Notes under the pieces: model-generated
Seen by the model: only the letters and a program-made list of their open reading frames with translations
Database searches by the model: none
Told to the model about the DNA's origin: nothing
NCBI GenBank assembly: GCA_015490995.1
Contig: WFWT01000144.1
Coordinates: 1-51,267, forward strand
Reading direction: 5' to 3'
DNA length: 51,267 bases
DNA from: Anaerolineae bacterium
Lineage (GTDB): Bacteria; Chloroflexota; Anaerolineae; JAADDB01
Part shown: positions 42,331-50,899 of the stretch, one piece after another
Position numbering within the stretch: the stretch's first letter is position 1
Layout of the letters: every line of letters begins with the position of its first letter
Position numbers and translations under genes: made by a program

Positions 42331-43623
42331 ATGAGCGCACGGCGTAAGGGAAAACGTCGCCTCGCGGGGGAGATGGTAACCGTCTCGATGGTGCAGATGG
42401 CCCATGGGGGGGAAGCCCTGGGGCGTCACGAGGGGAAGGTTATCTTCGTGGGATATACCCTCCCCGGCGAGGTGGCCCGTGTCCGGCTGGTGGAGGACCA
42501 CACGACCTGGGCGCGCGGTCAGCTGGTGGAGGTCCTCTCTCCCAGCCCGGACCGGGTGATCCCGCCCTGTCCGTACTTCGGGCCTGAACGATGTGGGGGC
42601 TGTCAGTGGCAACACATTGCATATGAACGTCAGTTGCGTCTCAAGCAGGAGATTGTGGTGGACCAGCTGCGTCGGCTGGGCCGGATAACCGACCCGCCGG
42701 TGAAGCCTACGCTGGCCGTGGGTGAGCCCTGGGGGTACCGCAATCACATGCAATTCTCGGTTACCCGGGAAGGGCGATTGGGCTTGTTGCGGAGCCACAG
42801 TCGGGATGTGGTGGCCGTGGATGAGTGTTTGCTCCTCCATCCTTCCCTGCGCGAGATATATGCCTCCTTTGAGCTGGAGTGGGACGCGCTGCGGCGTGTT
42901 ATCCTGCGGTGTGGGGTCAACACCGGGGAACGGATGGTTATTCTGGAGGCGGAGAGCGATGAGATCCCTGAAGTCACGGTGGACATGCCGGTATCGGTTG
43001 TTCTGCACCGCGCGACGAAAGGCCCGTTCCCCCTGGCCGGATTGCCGTTTCTGCGGGAAGTGGTAGGTGGAAGAACGTTCCGTGTTTCTTCCGATAGTTT
43101 CTTCCAGGTGAACACGGCCGGAGCAGAAGCGTTGCTCGGATTAGTGCGCACGTATCTGGCACCACGTGGGCATGAAACCTTGCTGGACCTGTATTGTGGG
43201 GTGGGGTTGTTTGGACTTTCCTTGGCCGAGGAGGTGGGGTTGGTCATCGGCGTTGACGCGAGCGAGAGCGCAATGGAGGATGCAGCCCACAACGCGGCGG
43301 AGATGGGATTAGATAATGTGGCGCTTCACGAGGGGCCGGTGGAAGAGGTGTTGCCCGTGTTGTGGGAGCCGGCGGAATTGGCGGTTCTTGATCCCCCCCG
43401 GAGTGGCGCAGGGCGGGAGGTATTGAAGCACCTGCCACGACTTCACGTACGGCGGCTGGTATATGTCTCCTGCGATGTGGCCACCATGGCGCGAGACGCG
43501 CGTTATTTGCAGGAACTGGGATACCGGTTGCGGGAAGTCCAGCCGGTGGATATGTTTCCCCAAACGTATCACGTTGAAACCGTTTCCCTGTGGGAGTGGG
43601 CCCCGGACGAAACCCCGGCCTGA
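42331..43623 (+). CDS. rlmD: 23S rRNA (uracil-5-)-methyltransferase, RlmD/RumA type
   Basis: A 430-aa enzyme making m5U in rRNA. A TRAM domain (residues ~14-70) is followed by four Fe-S cysteines Cys80, Cys88, Cys91 and Cys166 spaced like RumA. The SAM site is LLDLYCGVGLFGLSLA, the acid motif AVLDPPRSGAG, the catalytic nucleophile Cys381 in VYVSCDVATMARD, and the general base Glu416 in HVETVSLWE. The ATG at 42331 has AAGGAG ~10 bases upstream. The exact uridine (1939 or another) cannot be told apart from sequence alone. Confidence 0.92.
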   Translation: MSARRKGKRRLAGEMVTVSMVQMAHGGEALGRHEGKVIFVGYTLPGEVARVRLVEDHTTWARGQLVEVLSPSPDRVIPPCPYFGPERCGGCQWQHIAYERQLRLKQEIVVDQLRRLGRITDPPVKPTLAVGEPWGYRNHMQFSVTREGRLGLLRSHSRDVVAVDECLLLHPSLREIYASFELEWDALRRVILRCGVNTGERMVILEAESDEIPEVTVDMPVSVVLHRATKGPFPLAGLPFLREVVGGRTFRVSSDSFFQVNTAGAEALLGLVRTYLAPRGHETLLDLYCGVGLFGLSLAEEVGLVIGVDASESAMEDAAHNAAEMGLDNVALHEGPVEEVLPVLWEPAELAVLDPPRSGAGREVLKHLPRLHVRRLVYVSCDVATMARDARYLQELGYRLREVQPVDMFPQTYHVETVSLWEWAPDETPA

Positions 43624-43631
43624 ACGTGGTC

Positions 43632-45020
43632 TCAGTACGCGTTGCGGTCCCGGAAAATGCGGAACAGGGTGCGGATGAGGATCTTAATGTCCAGCCAGAG
43701 GGACCAATTTTCGATGTACCACAGGTCGTACTTGGTGCGCTCCGCGATGGAGGTATCTCCCCGTAGCCCGTTGACCTGAGCCCACCCGGTAATGCCAGCC
43801 TTTTCCCGATGTCTGTCCATGTATCGAGGGATGTACTGGCGAAACTGTTCCACGTACACCGGTCGCTCAGGCCGTGGCCCTACGAGGCTCATGTCCCCCA
43901 TCAGGACGTTGATCAGCTGAGGGAGTTCATCGATGGAGTACTTGCGAATAAAGCGGCCCACCCGGGTGACCCGCGGGTCATTGGGCCGTGTCCAGCCCGG
44001 GCCGTCCTTCTCCGCGTCGACGTACATGGACCGGAATTTCAACATTTTGAAGGGACGGGCATCCAGCCCCATGCGTTCCTGCACGTAAAACACCGGCCCC
44101 GGGGATTCCAGCTTGATGGCTATGGCGGTGAGGAGCATTATGGGTGAAAAGAGGATCAACCCTATGATGGAACCCACCAGGTCCATCGCGCGTTTGGCTA
44201 CGAGGCGCCACCCGCGCATGGCAACATCACGCACTGTGAGGAGCGGAAGACCACCCAGGTCGCCGATGGAGATTTCTGATGCCATGATCTGGAAGACGTC
44301 GGGAAATACCCGTATGCTGACCTTTTCCCGCTCGCAGAGCGCGATCAAGTTTACAATCTCCTGATGGCTGGCCTCCGGCAGGGCGATGATGACCTCGTCC
44401 ACCTTGTGTTCGTCAATCACCCGAGGCAGGTCCGCGGCCCGCCCCAAGACCGGAAGGCCCATCACGTTTTTCGTGTGGCCGTTGGTGTCGATAAAGCCCA
44501 CGACGCGGTATCCCAGTTCTGGCTGCTGAACGATCTTCTGCAGAATCATGCGGCCCACTTCCCCGGTGCCTACGATAAGGACGCGGTCGGCCCCCACGCC
44601 GCGGGCCTGTAGGGTCCGCTGGAGGGTGCCCATCGCTACCCGGCCTAAGGTTAGCAAGGCGATGGAGAGCCCCCACGCGTAGGCGAGCATACGTCGCTGG
44701 TAGTTGAAGGATTCCTTGTAAATGAGGGACATAGCGGCCAGGGAAAGCAGCAGGGAAAGAGTCACCGCCGCGATGATCACGTAGGCTTCGTCCAAAGGTT
44801 GGGTGGTTCGCTTATGTCGGTACGAGCGGTTGAAGGCCAGAGTGACCAGGAGGATGAGCACATAGGTGACGAGCATAGGCAGGTAAGGGGTGAAGAGGTC
44901 GGACATGCCGGGGTGAGGTGTTAAGAGGCGCAGGCGAAAGGCGCCGTAGAAGGCCACCCCGGCCAACACCGCGTCCAGAAGGATCTGGATCACAACAAAG
45001 GCCACGTGGACCCGCTTCAT
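43632..45020 (-). CDS. Exopolysaccharide-initiating undecaprenyl-phosphate sugar-1-phosphate transferase
   Basis: A 462-aa protein. Four or five N-terminal membrane helices are followed by a Rossmann CoA-binding-like domain (RVLIVGTGEVGRMILQKI), a membrane hairpin and the PglC/WbaP-type catalytic domain: KRAMDLVGSIIGLILFSPIM, LKFRSMYVDAE, YSIDELPQLINVLMGDMSLV and GPRPERPV. It attaches a hexose-1-phosphate to the lipid carrier, starting surface polysaccharide synthesis. The ATG at 45020 overlaps the GT2 stop (ATGA) and has GAGGA upstream; the open frame to 45299 is an antisense shadow within the GT2 gene. Confidence 0.93.
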   Translation of the reverse strand: MKRVHVAFVVIQILLDAVLAGVAFYGAFRLRLLTPHPGMSDLFTPYLPMLVTYVLILLVTLAFNRSYRHKRTTQPLDEAYVIIAAVTLSLLLSLAAMSLIYKESFNYQRRMLAYAWGLSIALLTLGRVAMGTLQRTLQARGVGADRVLIVGTGEVGRMILQKIVQQPELGYRVVGFIDTNGHTKNVMGLPVLGRAADLPRVIDEHKVDEVIIALPEASHQEIVNLIALCEREKVSIRVFPDVFQIMASEISIGDLGGLPLLTVRDVAMRGWRLVAKRAMDLVGSIIGLILFSPIMLLTAIAIKLESPGPVFYVQERMGLDARPFKMLKFRSMYVDAEKDGPGWTRPNDPRVTRVGRFIRKYSIDELPQLINVLMGDMSLVGPRPERPVYVEQFRQYIPRYMDRHREKAGITGWAQVNGLRGDTSIAERTKYDLWYIENWSLWLDIKILIRTLFRIFRDRNAY

Positions 45021-46039
45021 GGCGTTTTCCTCATTTCTCGGGCCCGTGTCCAGGCCAGTCTGGCCCAGCGCATGGACACGTCCAGAACACCTTTTACCGC
45101 AATTCCGGTCAGGATAAGCCAGTGAAGCGGTCGGGGGGTGGTGGCCGCAAAGTGTTTGCGGTAAAAGATGACCATGGCTCGATAGAATTCTACGCGAGCT
45201 CGCCAACTTTGCCGAGCGGCCGCTTCTTTGACGTGCAACACGGTCACGTCCGCGTTGTACCAGATTTGCCAGCCGCGCTGTTTGATGCGGTAGGCCCAAT
45301 CCAGGTCTTCGCCGTACATGAAGAACTGCTCGTCGAGCAGCCCTACTTGTCGAATCGCTTCCCCGCGCACCATCATAAATGCGCCCACCACGCTGTCTAC
45401 CTCTACCGTCAGGTCAGGGGGCAGGTAGGTCAAGTTGTACCGGGCAAAGCGGGGACTGTGGGGGAACAGCTTGTGCAGCCCAAGCATGCGGTAAAGGGCT
45501 ACCTCCGGCGTGGGGAAACTGCGCCGACAGGCAAGGTCCAGGGAGCCATCAGGGCGTATCAGCCGCGGGCCGGCCACGCCGGCGTGAGGGCGTGCGTCCA
45601 AAAAGGCCACCATGTCCGCGAGCGCGGTGGGGGGCAGTTCGGTGTCTGGGTTCAGCAACAGGGCGTACCGAGGTGCCGGCCGCTGATCCACCTCTGCTAT
45701 CAGTTCCCGGTATGAACGACATGTACCCTCTTCCCACACCGGAAGGTCCGGCACAGACTCTCCCAGGCGAGATTCCCCTTCCCGGGGGAGAAAACCGTAA
45801 CCCCGCAGCCCCAGATTGTTCCCGTATGGATAGCCTCCGTTGATCGGGCTGGCAATGAGCCGCACCTGAGGAAACCGTTCCCGTACCATGGTCACGGTCC
45901 CATCTTGGGACGCGTTGTCCACCACGGTGACGTGAAAGCTCACATTTCCGGTGCTGGCCAGCACCGTCTCCAGACATCGGGCCAGGAGTTGATGGGTGTT
46001 GTAACTGACGATTACGATGCCTATGTCCAGCGCGTTCAT
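45017..46039 (-). CDS. GT2-family glycosyltransferase (WcaE/rhamnosyltransferase-like)
   Basis: A 340-aa protein. The GT-A start is IGIVIVSYNTHQLLARCLE, followed by VTVVDNASQDGTV, LLLNPDTELPPTAL (the NPD donor site), VVGAFMMVRGEAIRQVG and FFMYGEDLDWAYRIKQRGW. A short insertion (residues ~78-105) separates the first two motifs. It adds a sugar in the pathway begun by the coupled initiating transferase. The ATG at 46039 has AGAAGG unusually close (2 bases); the frame is open to 46096. Confidence 0.9.
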   Translation of the reverse strand: MNALDIGIVIVSYNTHQLLARCLETVLASTGNVSFHVTVVDNASQDGTVTMVRERFPQVRLIASPINGGYPYGNNLGLRGYGFLPREGESRLGESVPDLPVWEEGTCRSYRELIAEVDQRPAPRYALLLNPDTELPPTALADMVAFLDARPHAGVAGPRLIRPDGSLDLACRRSFPTPEVALYRMLGLHKLFPHSPRFARYNLTYLPPDLTVEVDSVVGAFMMVRGEAIRQVGLLDEQFFMYGEDLDWAYRIKQRGWQIWYNADVTVLHVKEAAARQSWRARVEFYRAMVIFYRKHFAATTPRPLHWLILTGIAVKGVLDVSMRWARLAWTRAREMRKTP

Positions 46040-46204
46040 CGCCTTCTGTTCGGCGTCCGGGTTCCGTGGGGACCGATTCCCCCGCAATCCCGGCATTTTA
46101 GCACACCCCCGAATCTTTCCGAAGGCTTAGGGGGGTGTTGGTCCATACCGGGATGTGTCCAACGTGTGTACCGCTCGTGTGTGTTCGGCATGTCCTGCCA
46201 GGGA

Positions 46205-47185
46205 TCAGGCCCCATGCTCCGGGAAGGTAATGGCCAGCAGGATGAGGAGTGCGTTGTACAGCACATGAACGATGATGGCCGTTGTGGTATTGTACCGCTG
46301 GCGCAGATAGCCCAAGCCCAAGGCCAGGATGAACACAATGACCAAGGCAAATGAAAACGCGTATTGGAGGTGAACGGAGGCAAAGAGCATGCTAGTGATC
46401 AGGAGGCCGAAGCGTGGTTGTAGGGCGCCTCGGAACACGAGTTCTTCACTGATGCCCGCGCTTAACCCGATAATGATGGCTCCCGTGGGGTTAAAAAACT
46501 CACCTAACAAGGTGGTGGTGATGCGGTTGACCCGTTCGAGACTCTCTGGGGCCACAGCCATCCACGCAGCGCCAAGCGCGCTTTGCATGACCACCAACGC
46601 CGTCGTCCCTATCAAGGCCGCTCGCCAATCGCTCCAACGGGGCCATGCCAATCCCAAGCGCTGTACCGCTTCTTGCCAGGAACGGGTGATGCCCAAGCCG
46701 GTACCTGCCAGGGCCAGGAGGGTGAGCCCAAAGGCCTGTCCTACCAGTTCGGTGGGAGAAAGGGTAAATTCTTCCTCGGTGAGTAAATCGAGCAGGGGCG
46801 TTTGGACTAAGGTGCTGGTAACAAAATAACAAGCCATCACCAGCGCGGTGGTGTGGACGGGATCCTTAGGACGAATGTCCATGAATCGGGCCAATCCTCG
46901 TTGGATAAAGGGAACCATCACCAGGGTAGCGGCCAGGCCTCCCAAGAGCAAGGTGCGGCCGAGGAAGGCAAGATCGTCCGGGGTAAGCGCGGTATTTTGT
47001 AAGGCAAGGAGCGGTCGGCCGGAGGCGAAGGAGGCAAGTAACACAAGGCTACCGCTAACGATCAAAAGCACGTTGGCGCCGATCATGCTGAGGTAGACAA
47101 CAAGGGACACTGCCGGTTGCCGGCGACCGGCATGGGCAGCCCACATCCATAAAGTCAAGGGCAACAACGACAGGAAGGTGAACAT
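46205..47185 (-). CDS. CPBP-family intramembrane metalloprotease
   Basis: A 326-aa protein with about eight membrane helices. The CPBP (Abi/CAAX-type) motifs are complete: SAGISEELVFRGAL (EExxxR), MLFASVHLQYAF (FxxxH) and HVLYNALL (HxxxN). Such proteases act within the membrane on prenylated proteins, signal peptides or bacteriocin-related substrates. The ATG at 47185 has AAAGGAGG ~9 bases upstream. It starts 22 bases after the Helicase_C_3 gene, suggesting cotranscription. Confidence 0.92.
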   Translation of the reverse strand: MFTFLSLLPLTLWMWAAHAGRRQPAVSLVVYLSMIGANVLLIVSGSLVLLASFASGRPLLALQNTALTPDDLAFLGRTLLLGGLAATLVMVPFIQRGLARFMDIRPKDPVHTTALVMACYFVTSTLVQTPLLDLLTEEEFTLSPTELVGQAFGLTLLALAGTGLGITRSWQEAVQRLGLAWPRWSDWRAALIGTTALVVMQSALGAAWMAVAPESLERVNRITTTLLGEFFNPTGAIIIGLSAGISEELVFRGALQPRFGLLITSMLFASVHLQYAFSFALVIVFILALGLGYLRQRYNTTTAIIVHVLYNALLILLAITFPEHGA

Positions 47186-47207
47186 GGTTGTCATCCTCCT
47201 TTGCGTG

Positions 47208-48713
47208 TTATGACGTTGTATTGGCCGTTTCTGCCCACCGGGCAACGGCACGGTAAACGTGGGAAGGAACCTGGTGGCGGGTAAGCCGGCGCAAGAACGC
47301 CAGAAGACGCCGCGGAGGTACGCCCTGACGGATGGCCCGTGTTACGCTCTGGGGCGTAATGCGGTATGTAAATTGAGGGTGCGAGGCCACCCAATCCGCA
47401 AAGCGGGCGACACGGAATCGGTCAAAGGGATGTACTTTGGCCGGCAAACGCACGAGAAAGTCGTCGGTGACGGTGGCCGGAGGACGGTGCATGCGCATCG
47501 GTTCACTGCGCCGACGCAACCATCGTCGGCCTGCTTCCGTTAGGCAGAAGCGGGTAGGCTGCGTCGCCTCGTCCAAGGCCAGCGCGTCCAGCCAGAACAT
47601 AGGACCGACGAGATAAAAGCGAATCAGGGCCCCTTCCACATCGTGCCAGTGTTCGAACCCGCGGAGCCATTGGCCGTCGCTACGACGGCGGATCACCCAA
47701 GTGTCATACTCAGCGCCTTGGCGGTAGAAATCGGGAGCTTTTTCAAACATCCAGGCGATGAGATCGTCGATAGTATACCAGCGGTCGGCAGCCAGGCTCT
47801 GGAGGTGCGTTAAGAACCGCTTGCGGGCCAAACGGGCCGTGGGACGCCACTCGTCCATTGTGCATTCCAGTTCAGGCACCTGTCGCAGGTCAGGCCACTG
47901 CTCGCTGTCGACCCATGCTTGCCATAGCGTGAGCCGTTGATACGCGCGGGGTTGCTGGAGCCATCGGCTAAGCCGGCGTGGGTGCACGTGAAGGCGGTTC
48001 CCTTCCTGCCGGACCAGGCCCAGGGTGTATAAGTGATGAAACAGGAGATGGACTCGCGGGGGTGGATGCAGCAGTTCGGTGACGGGTAGCGGTGTGATAA
48101 AGCGTTGGCCGACCTGTGCCAGCTCCCCGCGCAGGGGGCGTCCTTCCCAATCAACGTGCATGCCTTCATTGTAAATAAACGCCACCAGGGTGACCATGTC
48201 CTCCAGGAAGGTATCCCCCGCCTGTACCGGGTGGGAGGGGATAGGAGCGTTGGGTATGGGGGAGGGTGATGTTGCCGTGGTAGGCTGCGGAATGAGCAGG
48301 GAATACTCATCGGGAACAATGGCCAGCTCCAGCCAACGTCCTTGTTGGTGGAACACACGACGGAAGACCCAACCGCGGTAGAAGAGCTCCTCGGCCGGGC
48401 TCTGGGGTGAACGCCATGGTTGTTCCCGCTGTAGTCGGGCCGGCCCCATTTCGCGCAGGGGGCCGTAGCGGCGCACGAAGGTATGCCAGCTCATGGGCGG
48501 TTGGGCCGTCAGCACGTGCTGACAGGCGTTCTGGGCTTGTGGGGAAAGCCGTTGCCACAGGGTGATGAACACCTCCGGTTGCAACACGTACGCCGCGATC
48601 TCGGCCGCGGCCTGACGTACATCCTGTGGGGTGACGGTCACCCCCAGCCATTGAGCAATCCCCTCCAATAGGGGCCAAGGATGATCTTGTAAGCACTCCC
48701 GCAAGCCACGCAT
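47208..48713 (-). CDS. Helicase_C_3 (XPB/Ssl2 N-domain-like) protein without helicase motor
   Basis: A 501-aa protein. The C-terminal FRVARFADWVASHPQFTY, RITPQSVTRAIRQGVPPRRL and LRRLTRHQVPSHVYRAVARW follow the pattern of the Helicase_C_3 (helicase-associated/XPB-N-like) domain seen in Chloroflexota and actinobacteria. The N-terminal ~350 residues are winged-helix-like (ALIRFYLVGPMFWLDAL, LIAWMFEKAPDFYRQG). No Walker A or DEAH motif is present, so it is not itself a helicase. It may bind DNA or a partner helicase. The ATG at 48713 has AGGA close upstream. Confidence 0.75.
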   Translation of the reverse strand: MRGLRECLQDHPWPLLEGIAQWLGVTVTPQDVRQAAAEIAAYVLQPEVFITLWQRLSPQAQNACQHVLTAQPPMSWHTFVRRYGPLREMGPARLQREQPWRSPQSPAEELFYRGWVFRRVFHQQGRWLELAIVPDEYSLLIPQPTTATSPSPIPNAPIPSHPVQAGDTFLEDMVTLVAFIYNEGMHVDWEGRPLRGELAQVGQRFITPLPVTELLHPPPRVHLLFHHLYTLGLVRQEGNRLHVHPRRLSRWLQQPRAYQRLTLWQAWVDSEQWPDLRQVPELECTMDEWRPTARLARKRFLTHLQSLAADRWYTIDDLIAWMFEKAPDFYRQGAEYDTWVIRRRSDGQWLRGFEHWHDVEGALIRFYLVGPMFWLDALALDEATQPTRFCLTEAGRRWLRRRSEPMRMHRPPATVTDDFLVRLPAKVHPFDRFRVARFADWVASHPQFTYRITPQSVTRAIRQGVPPRRLLAFLRRLTRHQVPSHVYRAVARWAETANTTS

Positions 48714-48873
48714 CGTCCTGTGGCTCTCCTCAACGCTCTGCCGCTCTCAGAGCCAACCGACGTTCTGCCTCCACGAAACACCGATAGCCCAGAGTCGGGA
48801 ATCTATGATAACGCAGGTAGCCATGGAGGTCACACAAACGGCAGTCCTTATCTGAAGGTCCTGTTCTGTTCCC

Positions 48874-48882
48874 TGGTATAAT
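48874..48882 (+). promoter_or_regulatory. Extended -10 promoter for the DUF1232 gene
   Basis: TGGTATAAT combines a TGn extension with a consensus TATAAT, 77 bases before the ATG at 48960. There is no good -35 at 16-18 bases, as is common for extended -10 promoters. Confidence 0.6.
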
Positions 48883-48959
48883 ACCCTACGTGTGAAGTGC
48901 GGAATCTTTGTCCGGTGCGCGGGGGAAAGGGATGTGCGAAAGGCACGGAGGCAACGCCA

Positions 48960-49307
48960 ATGAAGCGGAGAACAAGGCGGGGGATACGTGACCAAGGGTG
49001 GCGTCAATGGTGGCATGATGTGCGGGTGGCCTGGGCGCTCTTCCGAGACCCCCGGGTGCCTGTGTGGACAAAGGTGTTGTTGCCCGCAGCGTGGTTGCTG
49101 TACTTCTTTTTCCCGTTGGATCTGCTTCCGGACCTCATTCCCTTGCTCGGAGAAGTGGATGATGTGATGTTGCTGTTGTTGTTGGTCCGACTGTTCATTG
49201 CGCTGAGCCCGTCGGACGTGGTGGCCGAAGTGCGGGCGCGTGTACAGGGTGCTTCCAGGCCCGAGGTGATTGAAGGCAGGTACCGCATCATTGATGAGGA
49301 GAGGTGA
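48960..49307 (+). CDS. DUF1232 (YkvA-like) membrane protein
   Basis: A 115-aa protein. The DUF1232 core has VPVWTKVLLPAAWLLYFF and FPLDLLPDLIPLLGEVDDV, with two hydrophobic segments. Function of the family is unknown. The ATG at 48960 has GGAGG ~8 bases upstream; 21 earlier in-frame codons lack an SD. Its last 20 bases overlap the end of convergent rimO. Confidence 0.88.
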   Translation: MKRRTRRGIRDQGWRQWWHDVRVAWALFRDPRVPVWTKVLLPAAWLLYFFFPLDLLPDLIPLLGEVDDVMLLLLLVRLFIALSPSDVVAEVRARVQGASRPEVIEGRYRIIDEER

Positions 49308-50730
49308 GGGTGAGCCGAATAGGGTCAGAGGCCGACGGGGGCGCGCCGATAGGTTCGGCAATGAGGTCATATTCCAGAGCACCGGTCACGCGTACCCGGT
49401 GGAATTCGCCTGGCGTGAGGTGGCCGGGCACAATGACGTACCCGTCAATCTCCGGGGCCTCCCGGTAAGACCGGGTAAGGGTGTATACCCCGTCTACCGG
49501 GCCAGGCCACCCCATCTCCCGCAGGGTAGTGCCTTGTACAACGCGTTCGGCGAGGACCTCAAGCTCCCGACCTACCTGGGCTTGGTTGCGAGCCAGGGCG
49601 ATGCGTTGCTGGAGCGCCATCAAACGGTGCCAGCGTTCTTCCTTTATCTCCTCCGGTACTTGTTCCGGCAAGGTGGCTGCCGGTGTTCCCGGCTCGGGCG
49701 AAAAGGTGAAGGCCCCCACTTTATCGAACTGGATGGCTTCCACGAATGCGAGCAGGTTTTCGAATTCTTCCTCGGTTTCTCCCGGATAACCCACGATAAA
49801 CGTTGTGCGCAGCGCGATGTCGGGCATGGCTTCCCGGAGCTTCTCCACCGTGCGGAAGACCATGTTCAGGTTACTGGGCCGTCGCATGCGGCGTAATGTG
49901 CGGGGGTCACCGTGTTGTAGCGGTAGGTCTAGATAGTGGACGATTTGAGGATGTTCGGCCATTACAGCAATGAGCTCGTCACTCACGTGACCGGGATATG
50001 CGTACATGACCCGCAGCCAGTGTAAGCCGGGAATTCGGCTTACCAGGGCGTTCAAGAGTCGGGGCAGACTGTTGGGTTGGCCCCAATCCCGGCCGTAATC
50101 GGTCGTATCCTGAGCGATAAGGATAATTTCTTTGGCTCCGCCGGCCACCAGGCGAGCAGCTTCATCCACCAATTCGGGCAGGGGACGGCTGCGTAGGGGG
50201 CCTTTGAACAGAGGAATAGAGCAGAAGGCACACGGCGCGTTACAACCGTCACTGATCTTCAGGTACGCGGTGGGGCCTACCCGCTCCGGTCGGGCAATCG
50301 GCGTCGGAGTGTCGGGATCGCCCAGAAGCTCTTTTATCGCTTGGTGACGCCCACCACGGCGTTGTCGCCGGAGTATGTCCACTAGCCGCAGAATCTCCAT
50401 CCAGCGACGAGTTCCTAACAAGCCGTCCACTCCCGGCACACGTCGTTTGATCTCTTCAGGGTACCTTTGGGCCAGGCATCCTGCGGCAATTAACAGCTGG
50501 CCGGGCCGTTTCTGAGCGGCCAGTTCTTGGAGGTAGGCAATGCTTTCCTCCTTAGCGGCTTCCAGGAACCCACACGTGTTGACAATGAGTACGTGCGCCT
50601 CCTCCGGCACGTCGGTGGCCAAATATCCTTGCCGTTGTAAGAGCGCGGCCATCCCTTCGCTGTCCACGGTGTTCTTAGGACAGCCCAGGGACAGGAGATA
50701 GTAGCGCCGTGGTTGCCGGCGTTGACCCAT
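49288..50730 (-). CDS. rimO: Ribosomal protein uS12 methylthiotransferase RimO
   Basis: A radical-SAM enzyme adding a methylthio group to Asp88/89 of ribosomal protein S12. In the 480-aa protein, the N-terminal MTTase domain has Cys17 (SLGCPKNTVDSE), Cys53 (NTCGFLEAAKEES) and Cys85 (AAGCLAQRY). The radical-SAM triad Cys163, Cys167 and Cys170 is in SDGCNAPCAFCSIP. A C-terminal TRAM domain follows. The CNAPCAFCSIP form and PLQHGDPRTLRRMRRP separate it from MiaB. It lies downstream of a RodZ-like gene, a common gene order. Confidence 0.96.
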   Translation of the reverse strand: MGQRRQPRRYYLLSLGCPKNTVDSEGMAALLQRQGYLATDVPEEAHVLIVNTCGFLEAAKEESIAYLQELAAQKRPGQLLIAAGCLAQRYPEEIKRRVPGVDGLLGTRRWMEILRLVDILRRQRRGGRHQAIKELLGDPDTPTPIARPERVGPTAYLKISDGCNAPCAFCSIPLFKGPLRSRPLPELVDEAARLVAGGAKEIILIAQDTTDYGRDWGQPNSLPRLLNALVSRIPGLHWLRVMYAYPGHVSDELIAVMAEHPQIVHYLDLPLQHGDPRTLRRMRRPSNLNMVFRTVEKLREAMPDIALRTTFIVGYPGETEEEFENLLAFVEAIQFDKVGAFTFSPEPGTPAATLPEQVPEEIKEERWHRLMALQQRIALARNQAQVGRELEVLAERVVQGTTLREMGWPGPVDGVYTLTRSYREAPEIDGYVIVPGHLTPGEFHRVRVTGALEYDLIAEPIGAPPSASDPIRLTLTSPHQ

Positions 50731-50783
50731 GGTCGTTCCCTTTCGTCGCTTATGACGCGTCGATGAGATGTAACGTTTACCTT

Positions 50784-50812
50784 AAAATAGCACTTCAGAG
50801 AGTGTTTGGCAA
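50784..50812 (-). promoter_or_regulatory. Putative sigma70 promoter for rimO
   Basis: On the minus strand, TTGCCA (50812-50807) and TATTTT (50789-50784) are 17 bases apart. The -35 lies within a 14-base tandem duplication. rimO may therefore be transcribed on its own as well as from the RodZ-like gene. Confidence 0.45.
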
Positions 50813-50834
50813 CTAAACTTTGGCAACTAAACTT
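50805..50834. repeat. 14-base tandem duplication upstream of rimO
   Basis: TTTGGCAACTAAAC occurs twice in tandem (starting at 50805 and 50819) plus TT. On the minus strand each copy carries TTGCCA, giving two possible -35 elements. Downstream toward the RodZ-like gene lie small hairpins GGCC-GAAA-GGCC and ACGGCC/GGCCGT. Confidence 0.7.
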
Positions 50835-50899
50835 CTAAGCTGGCCTTTCGGCCCTCACCCTCTCCCCCTTTGGTACGGCCGGCGGCCGTTTGTCCAAAG

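Noticed and set aside
45021-45299. 93-residue N-terminal extension of the sugar transferase
   Set aside because: It lies wholly antisense-free but in another frame of the GT2 gene, lacks hydrophobic segments, and the SD-supported ATG at 45020 gives the canonical membrane start.
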